DNA from: Pararhizobium sp.
Lineage (GTDB): Bacteria > Pseudomonadota > Alphaproteobacteria > Rhizobiales > Rhizobiaceae
DNA length: 64,000 nucleotides
Assembly (NCBI GenBank): GCA_017794825.1
Contig: CP051237.1
Coordinates: 124,001 to 188,000 of the forward strand
Direction: 5' to 3'
Below the pieces are notes generated by a model. That model did no database searches, was not told the DNA's origin, and saw only the letters and a list, made by a program, of their open reading frames with translations. This document shows, piece by piece, positions 8,505-18,562 of the stretch. The position numbers and the translations under genes are program-made. Position 1 is the stretch's first letter; the number at the start of each line of letters is the position of its first letter.

Positions 8505-8993
8505 CTAATCGGAGACCTTTTTCGGGGACCGCAACTTCTTCGCCAGACGATCGAGAACGGCGTTGACCATTTTCGGTTCGTCCTCGTCGAAGAACGCGCC
8601 GGCGACGTCGACATATTCCGTCACGATGACGGCGACAGGCACGTCGCGGCGATTGACAAGCTCGTATGTCCCGGCCCTGAGGATCGCGCGAAGAGTGGAG
8701 TCGATCCGCGACAGCGGCCAGTCTTTAAGAAGCGCCGAACGGATCATGGGATCGAGTTGTTTCTGCTGCTCGACCACGCCCGAAACGATGGCGCGAAACC
8801 ATGCGGCGTCGGCTTCGCGATACTGGTCGCCGTCGATCTCCTTGCCGAGCCGGTGAAGTTCGTATTCCCTCACCACTTCGAGGACGCCGGTTCCGCCAAC
8901 ATCCATCTGGTACAGTGCCTGGACCGCAGAAAGACGCGCGGCGCCGCGTTTGTTGGCCGGCCGAAAAGGTCGGTTTCGCCCGTCTTCGTTCAC
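8505..8993 (-). CDS. nusB: Transcription antitermination factor NusB
   Basis: A 162-residue NusB, the RNA-binding factor that with NusE binds boxA in rRNA leader transcripts. The helical fold signatures [14 protein letters not shown] near the N-terminus and [28 protein letters not shown] in the C-terminal half are plain, with the conserved end [16 protein letters not shown] start it at the GTG at 8993, whose GTGA overlaps the ribH stop. The longer upstream reading frame is only ribH sequence in another frame. The arrangement ribH-nusB with coupled translation is standard in Alphaproteobacteria. The roughly 240 bp downstream, up to the converging permease gene, holds no gene I can support. Confidence 0.95.
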   Translation of the reverse strand: MNEDGRNRPFRPANKRGAARLSAVQALYQMDVGGTGVLEVVREYELHRLGKEIDGDQYREADAAWFRAIVSGVVEQQKQLDPMIRSALLKDWPLSRIDSTLRAILRAGTYELVNRRDVPVAVIVTEYVDVAGAFFDEDEPKMVNAVLDRLAKKLRSPKKVSD

Positions 8994-9457
8994 GCGCCGA
9001 GCCTTTTCTTGATATCGATCATCGTCAAGGCCGCCCTGGCTGCAAAGCCGCCCTTGTCTTTCTCGCCGACGCCGTCGTGTTGGCTCGCACGCTTCCACGC
9101 CTGCTCCCAGTTCTCGACCGTCAATATGCCGTTGCCGATCGCCAGGGATTCGCTGACTGAAAGATCCATCAGCGCCCGACTGGACTCGTTCGAGACGATA
9201 TCGAAATGGTAGGTTTCGCCGCGGATGACCGTGCCCAAAGCGACGAAGCCGTCATACTCCTTGCCGCCCTCGTCCGCGCCGTCCAGAGCCATCGCGATTA
9301 CGGCCGGGATTTCCAGCGCCCCTGGCACCGTTATGACGTCGTAGGTGGCGTTTGCTTCCTTTAGTGCCGCTGTCGCCCCCTCCAACAGAGTATCTGCGAG
9401 GTCATCATAAAAGCGGGCTTCAACGATCAGAAGATGCGGATTCGATTTCGCGCCCAT
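8990..9457 (-). CDS. ribH: 6,7-dimethyl-8-ribityllumazine synthase
   Basis: A 155-residue lumazine synthase, which condenses 5-amino-6-ribitylaminouracil with 3,4-dihydroxy-2-butanone 4-phosphate in riboflavin synthesis. Diagnostic segments are the N-terminal [58 protein letters not shown] (with the catalytic His), and [18 protein letters not shown]. The start at 9457 has a clear AAAGGACAG ribosome-binding site; a longer in-frame start upstream lacks one. About 100 bp separate it from ribE, and it overlaps nusB. Confidence 0.96.
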   Translation of the reverse strand: MGAKSNPHLLIVEARFYDDLADTLLEGATAALKEANATYDVITVPGALEIPAVIAMALDGADEGGKEYDGFVALGTVIRGETYHFDIVSNESSRALMDLSVSESLAIGNGILTVENWEQAWKRASQHDGVGEKDKGGFAARAALTMIDIKKRLGA

Positions 9458-9559
9458 GGGTTCTGTCCTTTGGAAAAGTGTGCCGCGGTAATTACAGCAA
9501 CGCAGCCCAGAGGCAAGCACAATCCGACCGATCGCATCACAATTGCGTCGCTTCTGAAA

Positions 9560-10183
9560 TCAGTCGGCAGCCGAGCGGAAGCCGATCAGCCGGTCGGCGT
9601 ATCGCGCCATCTGGTCGATCTCCAAATTGACCCTGTCGCCCGTCACGCGTTCCAACCATGTGGTCACTTCGAGCGAATGGCGGATCAAAAGTACATCGAA
9701 TATGTCGTCTTCGACGCTATTGACTGTAAGGGACGCACCGTCGAGCGCCACCGACCCTTTGGGAGCAATGTATTTCGCCAAGTGGGATGGCGCGCGCAAC
9801 TGGAAGCGGCGCGCCTCGCCTTCATCGGTGACAGAAACGATATCCGCCTGCCCGTCGACATGGCCAGATACGAGATGTCCGCCGAGTTCGTCGCCCATGC
9901 GCAGCGAACGTTCGAGATTGACCCTGTCGGCTTCTTTCCACACGCCGATCGTCGTCAACCGCAGCGCCTCTTCCCAGGCTTCGACCTCGAACCATTTCGC
10001 GTTGTCTCCCGGCCCGGGAAGCCCGGTTACGGTCAAGCAGACGCCCGCGCATGCAATCGACGCGCCGATATCGATCGTCGCCGGATCGTATTGTGTGGCG
10101 ATGCGAAGCCGCACGCCTTCATCCATTTCGGAAATCTTGTCGATTCTGCCGATATCCGTAACGATCCCGGTGAACACGATCAT
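9560..10183 (-). CDS. ribE: Riboflavin synthase, alpha subunit
   Basis: A 207-residue trimeric-type riboflavin synthase that dismutates two 6,7-dimethyl-8-ribityllumazine molecules to riboflavin. It has the hallmark N-terminal FTGIVTDIG and two lumazine-binding repeats (about 1-100 and 101-200), with GASIACAGVCLTV in repeat one and the matching GSVALDGASLTV in repeat two, plus GHLVSGHVDG. The ATG at 10183 overlaps the ribD stop (ATGA), so the pair is translationally coupled. No FMN riboswitch is evident in the short spaces around this cluster. Confidence 0.96.
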   Translation of the reverse strand: MIVFTGIVTDIGRIDKISEMDEGVRLRIATQYDPATIDIGASIACAGVCLTVTGLPGPGDNAKWFEVEAWEEALRLTTIGVWKEADRVNLERSLRMGDELGGHLVSGHVDGQADIVSVTDEGEARRFQLRAPSHLAKYIAPKGSVALDGASLTVNSVEDDIFDVLLIRHSLEVTTWLERVTGDRVNLEIDQMARYADRLIGFRSAAD

Positions 10184-11304
10184 ATCCTCTCGTAAATGCG
10201 GCAGACATCCCTGCCGTAGAAAAGCGTATCCGCAATTTTAAAGCCGTCTGGAATGTGATCGGCGTCGAACGGCGCATCCACCCCTTCCGGACCGATGGAA
10301 TCCGGACCGGTATAAAGCATTATACGATCGACGAGCCCTGCCGCCAGAAAGGACTTTGCAACACGCGCGCCGCCCTCGACCGCAACGGTAAAATAACCCC
10401 GCCCGGACAGATCATCGAGAAGCTCGGCAAGAGCGACGCCGCCATCAGCCGATTCACACGCCATCAATTGGCATCCCGCATCCGACAGGGCGCGGTATTT
10501 GGCAGAGTCCGGCGGCTCTGTGGTGGCCACGATCACGGGAGTGGTTGCGGCCGATTGAACCAGCCTGGACGAAAGAGGCAACCTCAGTCGACTGTCGAGC
10601 ACGAGCCTGACGGGAGAACGGGACTCAAGCCCAGGCAGCCTGCAGGTGAGTTCGGGATCGTCTTCAAGCGCTGTCTCGACGCCGACAAGGATGACATCGC
10701 TGACAGCGCGCAAAACATGCGTCGCAGCGCGGCTCTCCTCGCCGGTAATAGCGACCTGCCCCACCCCTCTCCTGCCGATTTTTCCATCGGCGGAAACCGC
10801 CATCTTCAGAGTCACATGCGCGCGGTTCTTGTTGCGTTGCATGAGGTATCCCGCCATCGCGAAATCGGCGTCCGCCTTGAGAACGTCCGTCAGCACCTCG
10901 ACGCCGCCGTCCCCCAGGATTGCATAGCCCTTGCCGGAAACCCTGTAATCGGGATCGGTAGTGGCTGCCACGACCCTTTTGACGCCGGCGGCGACCAGCG
11001 CATTGGCGCAGGGCGGCGTGCTGCCATGATGGGCGCATGGCTCCAGCGTGACGTATGCGGTGGCGCCCCGCGCCAGTTCTCCCGCTTCGGAAAGCGCCTC
11101 GGTTTCGGCGTGCGGCCGACCGCCGATTGCCGTTACGCCACGGCCGACGATTACCGGACCGGCTTCAGTGTCGCGGACAATCAGTGTAGCGACCGACGGA
11201 TTTGTACCTGTGCGGCCGAGATGCCGAAAGGAATAGCGGATCGCAGCCGCCATCATCCGACGATCAAAATCGCTTGCCTCTGACGATGCGACGGACGTGT
11301 TCAT
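10180..11304 (-). CDS. ribD: Bifunctional riboflavin deaminase/reductase RibD
   Basis: A 374-residue enzyme catalysing the deamination and side-chain reduction steps of riboflavin synthesis. The N-terminal cytidine-deaminase-type domain shows the zinc site HAETEAL and PCAHHGSTPPC (about residues 65-105). The C-terminal DHFR-like reductase domain starts near KMAVSADGKIG and includes ILVGVETALEDDP and VEGGARVAKSF. Length is normal for the fused form. The ATG at 11304 is used here, but a start at the paired Met codons 17/18 is equally possible. It lies 9 bp downstream of nrdR, in the usual nrdR-ribD-ribE order. Confidence 0.95.
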   Translation of the reverse strand: MNTSVASSEASDFDRRMMAAAIRYSFRHLGRTGTNPSVATLIVRDTEAGPVIVGRGVTAIGGRPHAETEALSEAGELARGATAYVTLEPCAHHGSTPPCANALVAAGVKRVVAATTDPDYRVSGKGYAILGDGGVEVLTDVLKADADFAMAGYLMQRNKNRAHVTLKMAVSADGKIGRRGVGQVAITGEESRAATHVLRAVSDVILVGVETALEDDPELTCRLPGLESRSPVRLVLDSRLRLPLSSRLVQSAATTPVIVATTEPPDSAKYRALSDAGCQLMACESADGGVALAELLDDLSGRGYFTVAVEGGARVAKSFLAAGLVDRIMLYTGPDSIGPEGVDAPFDADHIPDGFKIADTLFYGRDVCRIYERI

Positions 11305-11313
11305 GGACTTCTT

Positions 11314-11793
11314 CTAGACGTCCGGATCGACTTCGCCGTCGATCTTGGCGGTCAGTTCATTGATGACGTTTTCGAAATCCTTTGGATCGCTGAAATCCCG
11401 ATAGACGGACGCGTACCGCACAAAGGCGACTTCGTCGATCGCCCGCAACGCCTCGATAACCATCAGTCCAATCTTGTCGGAAGGAATATCGGTCTCACCA
11501 GAGCTTTCAAGGCGCCGCACGATGCCAGAAACGGCCCTCTCAACCCGGTCTCTTTCGACCGGGCGTTTCCTCAGCGCGATCTCGAAGGAGCGTATCAGCT
11601 TGTCGCGGTCGAAAGGCACCCGCCTTCCGGTTTTCTTGATGACCTGCAGGTCGCGAAGCTGCACGCGCTCGAAGGTGGTGAAACGGCCGCCGCAATCCGG
11701 ACACACCCTGCGGCGGCGAATGGCGGTTCCGTCTTCCGCGGGTCGCGAATCCTTGACCTGGGTGTCTTCCGAGCCGCAGAAGGGACAACGCAT
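11314..11793 (-). CDS. nrdR: Transcriptional repressor NrdR
   Basis: A 159-residue ATP-cone repressor of ribonucleotide reductase genes. The N-terminal zinc ribbon has Cys3, Cys6, Cys31 and Cys34 ([17 protein letters not shown]). The ATP-cone domain follows from about residue 46 ([19 protein letters not shown]) through [14 protein letters not shown]. It senses ATP/dATP and binds NrdR boxes upstream of nrd operons elsewhere in the genome. In related genomes glyA commonly precedes nrdR directly; here a PAP2 gene lies between, and about 165 bp separate that gene from the nrdR start. Confidence 0.96.
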   Translation of the reverse strand: MRCPFCGSEDTQVKDSRPAEDGTAIRRRRVCPDCGGRFTTFERVQLRDLQVIKKTGRRVPFDRDKLIRSFEIALRKRPVERDRVERAVSGIVRRLESSGETDIPSDKIGLMVIEALRAIDEVAFVRYASVYRDFSDPKDFENVINELTAKIDGEVDPDV

Positions 11794-11958
11794 GGCCTAG
11801 ACCGCGATAGGGTTGGATTGAAACATTTGACCGAGGCTATCCCGATTGGTGACAGAGCGCGACGTAAGTTTTGGCGTATTCCGGCCGCAAACAAGGCTGA
11901 ACGCAGTCAGGCGCCCCAATCGCCATACCCGTTCACGCACATTATCGATCATCTCGCT

Positions 11959-12798
11959 CTACACTTTACCTGTAAACCTGCGCGCTCGCTCGGCGACCCC
12001 GCCGGCGAATCTACGGACGTACTTAACAGAACTGCTCCATGCATGGAAATAGGCGCCGGGGAAGCTGCCCGCAGCGTCGGACCAGACGCCGGCGACCGTG
12101 AACTCGCGGCGATGGCGATTGATATCGAACAGACGGTAGAGCAGAACGCAAATCAGGGTGCAGAACAGGATGGCGAAGATCGTGTCGCTGGTGAAGTGCC
12201 GTCCGAGCACGATCCGAAGCATGGCCGCAACGCCTGCGGCTGCGACAATAAGCCAAGACAACGGTTTCCAGGCGAATACCCTATCGTTCTTTCCGATGAG
12301 GATAATGAGCACAGCCGCAAACGTAGCCGCCGCCGACCCCTCGCCGGAAACGAATGAACAGTTCTGCATACACTGGTCGCTTATGGAAAAAGCGGACGAG
12401 AAATTCGCATCACCACCGAATTCCAGCACCTGTTGCGGGCGCGCCCTGCCCCAATATTCCTTCAGGATTCCGTTGACCAGAAGCCCAGGCCCGAGCAAGA
12501 AGGAAGAACAGACGAAGGCCCAGACGTTGCGGTGAACCTTCAACCGTCCGGGCTCGTAGAAGCTCGTCAGATACATCAGCAGACTGAAGACAATGCCGGC
12601 CGTGATGAGCCAGATAAAGACGGAGCGGAGAAAGCGGACATATGGATTCCAATTCAGGAAAAACCGTCCGCTGTCATTCGTAAACAGCGAGCTGATCCAG
12701 AGGTCAATTCCAGGCAAACCGACGAACAGAACAGTCGTGAACAGGCAGATGGAGAGCAAAACGGCCAGCGTCTTCCAGAACTCCAGCTCGCTGTTCAT
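11959..12798 (-). CDS. PAP2-family membrane phosphatase
   Basis: A membrane phosphatase of about 279 residues with five or six hydrophobic helices. The three PAP2 motifs are visible: KEYWGRARP (K-x6-RP), CSFVSGEGSAA, and RIVLGRHFTSD (R-x5-H-x3-D). In motif two the usual PSGH reads VSGE, so Glu replaces the usual His. Likely substrates are lipid phosphates at the outer face of the inner membrane: undecaprenyl diphosphate, lipid A phosphates (LpxE/LpxF-like) or phosphatidate. The sequence does not decide between them. I chose the ATG at 12798, preceded by AGGAACGG, over a TTG start at 12840. It lies 48 bp after glyA on the same strand. Confidence 0.85.
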   Translation of the reverse strand: MNSELEFWKTLAVLLSICLFTTVLFVGLPGIDLWISSLFTNDSGRFFLNWNPYVRFLRSVFIWLITAGIVFSLLMYLTSFYEPGRLKVHRNVWAFVCSSFLLGPGLLVNGILKEYWGRARPQQVLEFGGDANFSSAFSISDQCMQNCSFVSGEGSAAATFAAVLIILIGKNDRVFAWKPLSWLIVAAAGVAAMLRIVLGRHFTSDTIFAILFCTLICVLLYRLFDINRHRREFTVAGVWSDAAGSFPGAYFHAWSSSVKYVRRFAGGVAERARRFTGKV

Positions 12799-12846
12799 TC
12801 CCGTCCGTTCCTGTGCATATTCCGAATGTATAGACGCCAATGGCGA

Positions 12847-14160
12847 TCAGAAATCCTGATAGATCGGGAAACGGTCCGTCAGGGCGACTACCTTTTGCTT
12901 GACGGCCTGCTCGACGGCCGCATTGCCTTCTTCGGAGTTCGCCATGCGCAGGCCGTCCATCACCTCAAGTATCAGCTTGCCAATCTCGCGGAATTCGGCC
13001 TGTCCGAATCCACGGGTCGTGCCGGCTGGCGTTCCGAGTCGAATACCGGACGTGATGGTCGGCTTTTCCGGATCGTTTGGCACGCCGTTCTTGTTGCAGG
13101 TTATGAAGGCGCGACCGAGCGCCTGCTCTGACGCCTTGCCGGTCAGGTTTTTAGGACGCAGATCAACCAGCATCAGATGCGTGTCGGTTCCACCCGAAAC
13201 GATCTCGAGCCCGCCTTCCACCAGCGTTGACGCAAGCACCTTTGCGTTATCCACGACCTGTCTCGCATAGTCTGAGAATTCGGGAGTCAAAGCCTCGCCA
13301 AATGCGACTGCCTTGGCGGCGATCACGTGCATCAGCGGGCCGCCCTGCAGGCCGGGAAACACCGCCGAATTGATTTTCTTCGCAATATCTTCGTCGTTGG
13401 TGAGCACGAGGCCGCCGCGCGGACCGCGCAGGGTCTTGTGCGTGGTCGACGTCGCCACATGCGCGTGCGGGAAAGGGCTCGGATGGACGCCGCCGGCGAC
13501 GAGACCGGCGAAATGCGCCATGTCGACCCAGAACCACGCGCCAACGCTGTCGGCGATTGCGCGGAACCGAGCGAAGTCTATTTCGCGGGAATAGGCAGAC
13601 CCGCCGGCGATGATGATCGCAGGACGATGCTCGCGCGCCAACGCTTCCAGCTGGTCGAAGTCAATCAGGCCGGTCTCCGGCACGACTCCGTACTGGACGG
13701 CGTTGAACCACTTTCCGGACATATTGGGGCGTGCGCCGTGAGTCAGGTGTCCGCCGGCGTCGAGACTCATGCCGAGTATCGTGTCGCCCGGCTTCGCCAG
13801 CGCCATCATTACGGCCTGGTTCGCCTGGCTCCCGGAATTCGGCTGGACATTGGCGAAAGCGCAGTCGAACAGCTTCGTGACGCGCTCGATCGCCAGATTT
13901 TCCGCGATATCGACGTACTGGCAGCCGCCGTAGTACCGCCGGCCAGGATAGCCTTCCGCGTATTTGTTGGTCATCACCGAACCCTGCGCTTCAAGTACGG
14001 CGCGGGAAACGATGTTTTCGGATGCAATGAGTTCTATCTCATGACGCTGGCGATCGAGTTCACTCCCGATCGCACCGAACAGAGTCGGATCAGTCTCCTG
14101 CAGGGACCGCGTGAAGAACGTGTCGGTGGAGGTTGCCGGAGATCTGGCTGCATCTGACAT
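12847..14160 (-). CDS. glyA: Serine hydroxymethyltransferase
   Basis: A 437-residue PLP enzyme interconverting serine and glycine with tetrahydrofolate. The PLP lysine lies in [14 protein letters not shown] at about residue 240. Other diagnostic stretches are [34 protein letters not shown] and [16 protein letters not shown] start it at the ATG at 14160, preceded by GGGAAT; the longer frame adds 33 poorly conserved residues. About 240 bp lie upstream before the converging end of the L,D-transpeptidase gene, in which I see no riboswitch that I can name. Its one-carbon role fits the methylamine-type dehydrogenase at 389-2938, though they are not adjacent. Confidence 0.97.
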   Translation of the reverse strand: MSDAARSPATSTDTFFTRSLQETDPTLFGAIGSELDRQRHEIELIASENIVSRAVLEAQGSVMTNKYAEGYPGRRYYGGCQYVDIAENLAIERVTKLFDCAFANVQPNSGSQANQAVMMALAKPGDTILGMSLDAGGHLTHGARPNMSGKWFNAVQYGVVPETGLIDFDQLEALAREHRPAIIIAGGSAYSREIDFARFRAIADSVGAWFWVDMAHFAGLVAGGVHPSPFPHAHVATSTTHKTLRGPRGGLVLTNDEDIAKKINSAVFPGLQGGPLMHVIAAKAVAFGEALTPEFSDYARQVVDNAKVLASTLVEGGLEIVSGGTDTHLMLVDLRPKNLTGKASEQALGRAFITCNKNGVPNDPEKPTITSGIRLGTPAGTTRGFGQAEFREIGKLILEVMDGLRMANSEEGNAAVEQAVKQKVVALTDRFPIYQDF

Positions 14161-14404
14161 TCGGAGATTCCCTTCAGCTGTTCGGTTCGATCTTGCTGAT
14201 TCTGCAGGTCCGCGCAGGCCGGCTTTCCGACCTTGTCCCGCGGCTGTCTGGCGACTCAATAATGCGATGCGGCAAAATACTCAAGAACAGCCACGCGATC
14301 CTGTGCTGCAAACGAATGGCAGCAGGGGATTTTGCGACACAGGTAGATTTTTGTAGTTCTTGCCTGAAACCCGAATAGCGTGAAGTTCGTCAGATCCGCC
14401 CGTG

Positions 14405-15691
14405 TTATTGAAGGGCGAGTTCCTCCACGCCGTCACGGTGGTAGATGTCGTCGCGGAACTGGACGACGCCATCGGAGGTCGACCAAGCGGTGATGTAGGT
14501 GAAATACACCGGAACCGGATCAGCAAGCGCAATTTCCGTGTTCTCGCCGGTCGCGATTACGGTTTCCATGGTCTGGCGATCCCAGCCGGCGGTGTTTTGA
14601 AGCAGCCATGTCGTCAGGTCACGCACGTTCTGGACGCGGACGCAACCGGAGGACTCGAACCGCATCAACTGACCGAACTTCGACTGCTGCGGCGTGTCAT
14701 GCATGTAGACAGCATGGGGATTGTGGAAATTGATTTTGGTCGACGCCATAGCGTTGATCTTGCCGGGATCCTGCCGAAACATCAGTTTCGGCGCCTCTGC
14801 GACATTCCAGTCAATCGTTTGTGGGGAAACCTCGTTTCCCTGATAGTCGAAGAGCCGGATATTGTTGCGGGTCAGATAGGTCGGATCCTCGCGCATCAGC
14901 GGCATTATGTCCTTCTCGACAATCGAGCGCGGCGCCGTCCAGTACGGATTGAGAATGATTTCGTGTATCTTGGAATTCAGGATCGGCGTCTGGCGGCTGA
15001 TCTGGCCAACGATGGCCGTATGGCGTTGCACGACGCGATTGCCCTCGACAGCCTCAATCTGGGCTGCGGGAATATTGACGACAACGTAACGATCTCCCAG
15101 GAAACCGGACATCGACTTCAGCCTCACGAGATTGGTCTCAAGCTGGCCAAGCCGGATATTGGCGGGAACATTCAACGCCGCGAAGCTGTATTGACCAAGC
15201 ACACCGTCCGCCGGCAGACCGTGACGCGCCTGGAAGCGCTTTACGGCTCCCTCGACATAGGTGTCGAATGCGTTGGAAGCGCCAGCCGCGCGCGGAAGAT
15301 CGCCGGCAATGAACAGACGCTGACGCAACACCGAAACCGCAGGGTCGTTGACGCCAAGCTGCAGCTTGCTGGAGGCCGGCACCATTGGCCAGCCGCCCTG
15401 CATCACGATATTGTTGTAGGTGCGAATTGCGTCTTCGACATAGAGCACTGTCTCGGGGCTCAGCATCGGCACGCGCGAACTGACTTCCTGCCCGCCCCGT
15501 GAGCCTTGTGCGTCAAACTGATCGTCCCACGAACCGCGCTGCGGAGCGTTGATGATGCTCTGTATGGCGGATTGCGACAGGGTCTGGGCGGTCGCGCCGG
15601 TGGCTGCCAGGCCTAGTCCCGTCATCGCAGCGCCTCTGACGAACGCACGTCGCGACAGATGTTTACCGATCTTCATTTTCGACATTTGCAT
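14405..15691 (-). CDS. L,D-transpeptidase with Tat signal (LdtP-like)
   Basis: A 428-residue exported peptidoglycan cross-linking enzyme. The N-terminus carries a twin-arginine signal (SRRAFVRGAAMTGLGLAA). A peptidoglycan-binding helical repeat lies near residues 115-175 (FQARHGLPADGVLGQYSFAALN), and a YkuD catalytic domain from about 200 to 390, with His in YMHDTPQQ and the nucleophile Cys at about 349 in FESSGCVRV. YkuD enzymes form 3-3 meso-diaminopimelate cross-links or attach outer-membrane proteins. The nearby MarR gene encodes an LdtR homologue, the regulator of ldtP in related bacteria, so this is probably its target. The spacer to the next gene is large enough for its own promoter. 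Confidence 0.92.
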   Translation of the reverse strand: MQMSKMKIGKHLSRRAFVRGAAMTGLGLAATGATAQTLSQSAIQSIINAPQRGSWDDQFDAQGSRGGQEVSSRVPMLSPETVLYVEDAIRTYNNIVMQGGWPMVPASSKLQLGVNDPAVSVLRQRLFIAGDLPRAAGASNAFDTYVEGAVKRFQARHGLPADGVLGQYSFAALNVPANIRLGQLETNLVRLKSMSGFLGDRYVVVNIPAAQIEAVEGNRVVQRHTAIVGQISRQTPILNSKIHEIILNPYWTAPRSIVEKDIMPLMREDPTYLTRNNIRLFDYQGNEVSPQTIDWNVAEAPKLMFRQDPGKINAMASTKINFHNPHAVYMHDTPQQSKFGQLMRFESSGCVRVQNVRDLTTWLLQNTAGWDRQTMETVIATGENTEIALADPVPVYFTYITAWSTSDGVVQFRDDIYHRDGVEELALQ

Positions 15692-15997
15692 TTACCGTCC
15701 GGCGAAGAGAACTGTCATCCATCATTCATAACAGCCATATGCTTAACAAAACGCGATCATACCCACTACGATCCGCTTGCGCCCTTCACGATGTTGCGAG
15801 CGCGCCACTCAGACGAGATCGCGTTGTCAACCTGAAGCAACCATCGGGTTCCGACTTTCACAGCAATATGGCCAATTCAAGGACGATTACTAGCCGATCC
15901 CCGCCAAGGTAGCAAATCGGACGGGCCGAATATGATTGCTCCCACGCGATCATTTTGTCAGATAGGTCAACGACTCACAATTCGCCAGGAGGCCCCG
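15692..15997. other. Divergent intergenic region, no gene seen
   Basis: About 306 bp between the divergent L,D-transpeptidase and saccharopine dehydrogenase-like genes. It must hold promoters for both, but I see no convincing -35/-10 pair, long dyad or RNA gene. The only strong signal is the AGGAGG at 15987-15992 that sets the TTG start of the downstream gene. An in-frame ATG at 15932 also lies inside it, but it has no ribosome-binding site. Confidence 0.5.
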
Positions 15998-17068
15998 TTG
16001 AAATTTCATCTGAGGGACGAGGATCGGCCCACGGAGCGCCGTACGCCTGTAACGCCGCAACATGTGCAAAAACTGATCGAGGCTGGATGGGAGATTGACA
16101 TTGAAACGAGCGCCAAACGCGTATTTCCCGACAGCGACTATGCTGCAGTCGGTTGTCGCATTATGCCGGCCGGAAGCTGGGTCGATACGCCAAGAGACAC
16201 CGTTATCCTTGGTCTTAAGGAATTGCCCGACCTTCCCGCCGCTTTGCCTCATAAAATGATTCACTTCGCACACGTCTACAAGGACCAGCATGGCTGGCGG
16301 GACGAACTGCGACGCTTCGCCCGCGGAGGCGGCAAGCTCTACGATCTTGAATTTCTGGTCGATGCGGAAGGCCGCAGGAAAGCGGCTTTCGGATACTGGG
16401 CCGGCTGGGCCGGAGCCGCCCTTGCGCTTTGGCGTCATCTTGCGCGGGACCGCGGCGTCGCCGGGCCCTTGGATGGCCTGAGCAGTTTTGAGAGTAGAGA
16501 CGCGCTACGCTCGGAAATCGAAGCGCTTGCAAAAGGTTGCGAGCGCCTCCCCAGCGCAATCGTCATCGGGGCGAAGGGTCGTTCCGGACAGGGGGCGGTC
16601 GATGCGCTCCGCATCGCCTGCGCCAGGATTACACAATGGGACAAGGAAGAAACCGTCGATCTCGACCGGACGGCGTTGACCAATCACGACATTCTGGTGA
16701 ATTGCGTTCTGGTGTCCGGTCCCGGCCTGCTGCTTCTCACTCCCGAGGCCCTTGAGAGACCGGACCAAAAAATCAGAACGATTTCAGATGTATCGTGCGA
16801 TCCGTTCAGCGACTATAATCCATTGCCGATCTACCGCGAACCGACAAGTTGGGCGCGACCGTTCGTTTCAGTCGGCAGAAACGGCGACGGTAAAGAGGTG
16901 GAACTGACGGCCGTCGACAATTTGCCGTCTCTGCTGCCGATGGAAGCGTCCGAGGACTTCTCCAGTCAGTTGCTTGCTTCGTTGCTTTCATTCGACCATG
17001 GACTGGAGTGGCGGGCGGCGGGCGATGTATTTGAGCGCAAGGTCAGGGATCTCGAGATAGCTGGATGA
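15998..17068 (+). CDS. Saccharopine dehydrogenase-like enzyme (LYS1 type, L-lysine-forming)
   Basis: A 356-residue protein resembling the fungal-type NAD-dependent saccharopine dehydrogenase. It has the alanine-dehydrogenase-like N-terminal fold ([27 protein letters not shown]), the [12 protein letters not shown] and [30 protein letters not shown] stretches, a nucleotide site ([16 protein letters not shown]), and [17 protein letters not shown]. The reaction would interconvert saccharopine with lysine and 2-oxoglutarate. The start is a TTG at 15998 with a perfect AGGAGG five bases upstream, better than the ATG at 15932. No partner saccharopine reductase is in the window, so direction and physiological role (lysine breakdown or another imino-acid reaction) are open. 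Class II fumarase follows after about 85 bp. Confidence 0.8.
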   Translation: MKFHLRDEDRPTERRTPVTPQHVQKLIEAGWEIDIETSAKRVFPDSDYAAVGCRIMPAGSWVDTPRDTVILGLKELPDLPAALPHKMIHFAHVYKDQHGWRDELRRFARGGGKLYDLEFLVDAEGRRKAAFGYWAGWAGAALALWRHLARDRGVAGPLDGLSSFESRDALRSEIEALAKGCERLPSAIVIGAKGRSGQGAVDALRIACARITQWDKEETVDLDRTALTNHDILVNCVLVSGPGLLLLTPEALERPDQKIRTISDVSCDPFSDYNPLPIYREPTSWARPFVSVGRNGDGKEVELTAVDNLPSLLPMEASEDFSSQLLASLLSFDHGLEWRAAGDVFERKVRDLEIAG

Positions 17069-17153
17069 CCACCCACAGAATTTCGCCAAACAGCGTGGCA
17101 TAACCTTAAAAACTTCAAGAAGTTATTCAAATGAATGGAACCGGAGAGTGACG

Positions 17154-18554
17154 ATGACGGATTTTCGCAACGAATCAGACAGTCTCGGAACGGTTCAGGT
17201 GCCCGCCGACAGGCTTTGGGGCGCCCAGACCCAGCGATCGCTGCACTATTTCAGCATTGGCGACGACATCATGCCCGAGGACATGATCACCGCCTATGCG
17301 ACGCTGAAACGGGCGGCGGCTACGGTCAATCATCGCGGCGGCAGACTGGAAAAGCTGCAACACGATCTCATTGTGCAGGTTTGCGACGAAATTCTCGCCG
17401 GCGAACATCGCCAGGAGTTTCCACTTCATGTCTGGATGACCGGTAGCGGCACCCAGTTCAACATGAATGTCAACGAGGTCATTTCCAATCGCGCGTGCCA
17501 GATCGCCGGCACTGAAGTCGGCGGCAAGTCGCCGGTCCATCCCAACGACCACGTCAATATGGGCCAGTCGACGAACGATTCGTTTCCTTCCGCCATGTGC
17601 ATCGCGGCTGCAGAAGGCTCCGCCAAGCGACTTTTGCCGGCCGTTCGCGCGCTTCGGGATTCGCTGGACGCGAAGGCAAAGGCTTGGGACGACATCGTCA
17701 AGATCGGCCGCACCCATATGCAGGACGCGACGCCGCTGACGCTGGGTCAGGAGTTTTCAGGTTATGTCGGGATGCTTGACGACGCAGCGCGTCATGTGGA
17801 GCAGTCGCTCGAAAGCGTGTGCAGACTGGCGCTCGGCGGCACAGCAGTCGGCACCGGACTCAACGCGGCAGCCAGTTTCGACGTGGAAACCGCAGGCGAG
17901 ATCGCCTTCCTCACCGGCCTGCCCTTCGTGACTGCGCCCAACAAGTTCGCGGTGCAAGGCTCTCACGACGCGCTGGTTCATCTTCACGGCGCGCTCAAGG
18001 TGCTCGCCACCGCGCTTTTCAAGATCGCGAACGATATACGGCTCTTGTCCTGCGGACCGCGCTGCGGATTTCACGAACTGATCATTCCCGAAAACGAGCC
18101 GGGTTCCTCGATCATGCCGGGCAAGGTCAATCCGACACAGTGCGAAGCAATGGCTATGCTTGCGGCGCAGGTGATGGGCAACGACGTTGCGGTGACAATA
18201 GGCGGCGGCGGCGGATACCTCGAAATGAACGTCTACAAGCCGTTGATCATTTTCAACCTGTCGAAGTCCATCCGGCTGATGACCGATGGATGCGATAATT
18301 TCCGGCAGTTCCTGGTCGAAGGCATGGAGCCCAACCGCAAGCAGATCGAAGCCTATGTCGAACGCTCGCTGATGCTTGTGACTGCTCTCAGCCCGGTCAT
18401 CGGATACGACAAGGCTTCAAAGGTGGCGCATCACGCGCATCACCACGATTTGTCATTGCGCGAATCGGCGCTCGCTCTTGGCTTCGTCGAGGCGGAGGAA
18501 TTCGACCGTATCGTCGACCCGGCCGCAATGGTGCGGCCAGCCGAGGCCGAGTAG
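17154..18554 (+). CDS. fumC: Class II fumarate hydratase
   Basis: A 466-residue iron-independent fumarase of the TCA cycle. The family signature [17 protein letters not shown] lies near residue 316. Other conserved parts are the N-terminal [35 protein letters not shown] [15 protein letters not shown], and [17 protein letters not shown] start it at the ATG at 17154, with GGAG seven bases upstream, rather than a GTG two codons earlier. It ends 8 bp before the converging ldtR gene. Confidence 0.96.
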   Translation: MTDFRNESDSLGTVQVPADRLWGAQTQRSLHYFSIGDDIMPEDMITAYATLKRAAATVNHRGGRLEKLQHDLIVQVCDEILAGEHRQEFPLHVWMTGSGTQFNMNVNEVISNRACQIAGTEVGGKSPVHPNDHVNMGQSTNDSFPSAMCIAAAEGSAKRLLPAVRALRDSLDAKAKAWDDIVKIGRTHMQDATPLTLGQEFSGYVGMLDDAARHVEQSLESVCRLALGGTAVGTGLNAAASFDVETAGEIAFLTGLPFVTAPNKFAVQGSHDALVHLHGALKVLATALFKIANDIRLLSCGPRCGFHELIIPENEPGSSIMPGKVNPTQCEAMAMLAAQVMGNDVAVTIGGGGGYLEMNVYKPLIIFNLSKSIRLMTDGCDNFRQFLVEGMEPNRKQIEAYVERSLMLVTALSPVIGYDKASKVAHHAHHHDLSLRESALALGFVEAEEFDRIVDPAAMVRPAEAE

Positions 18555-18562
18555 GTCTCCGC

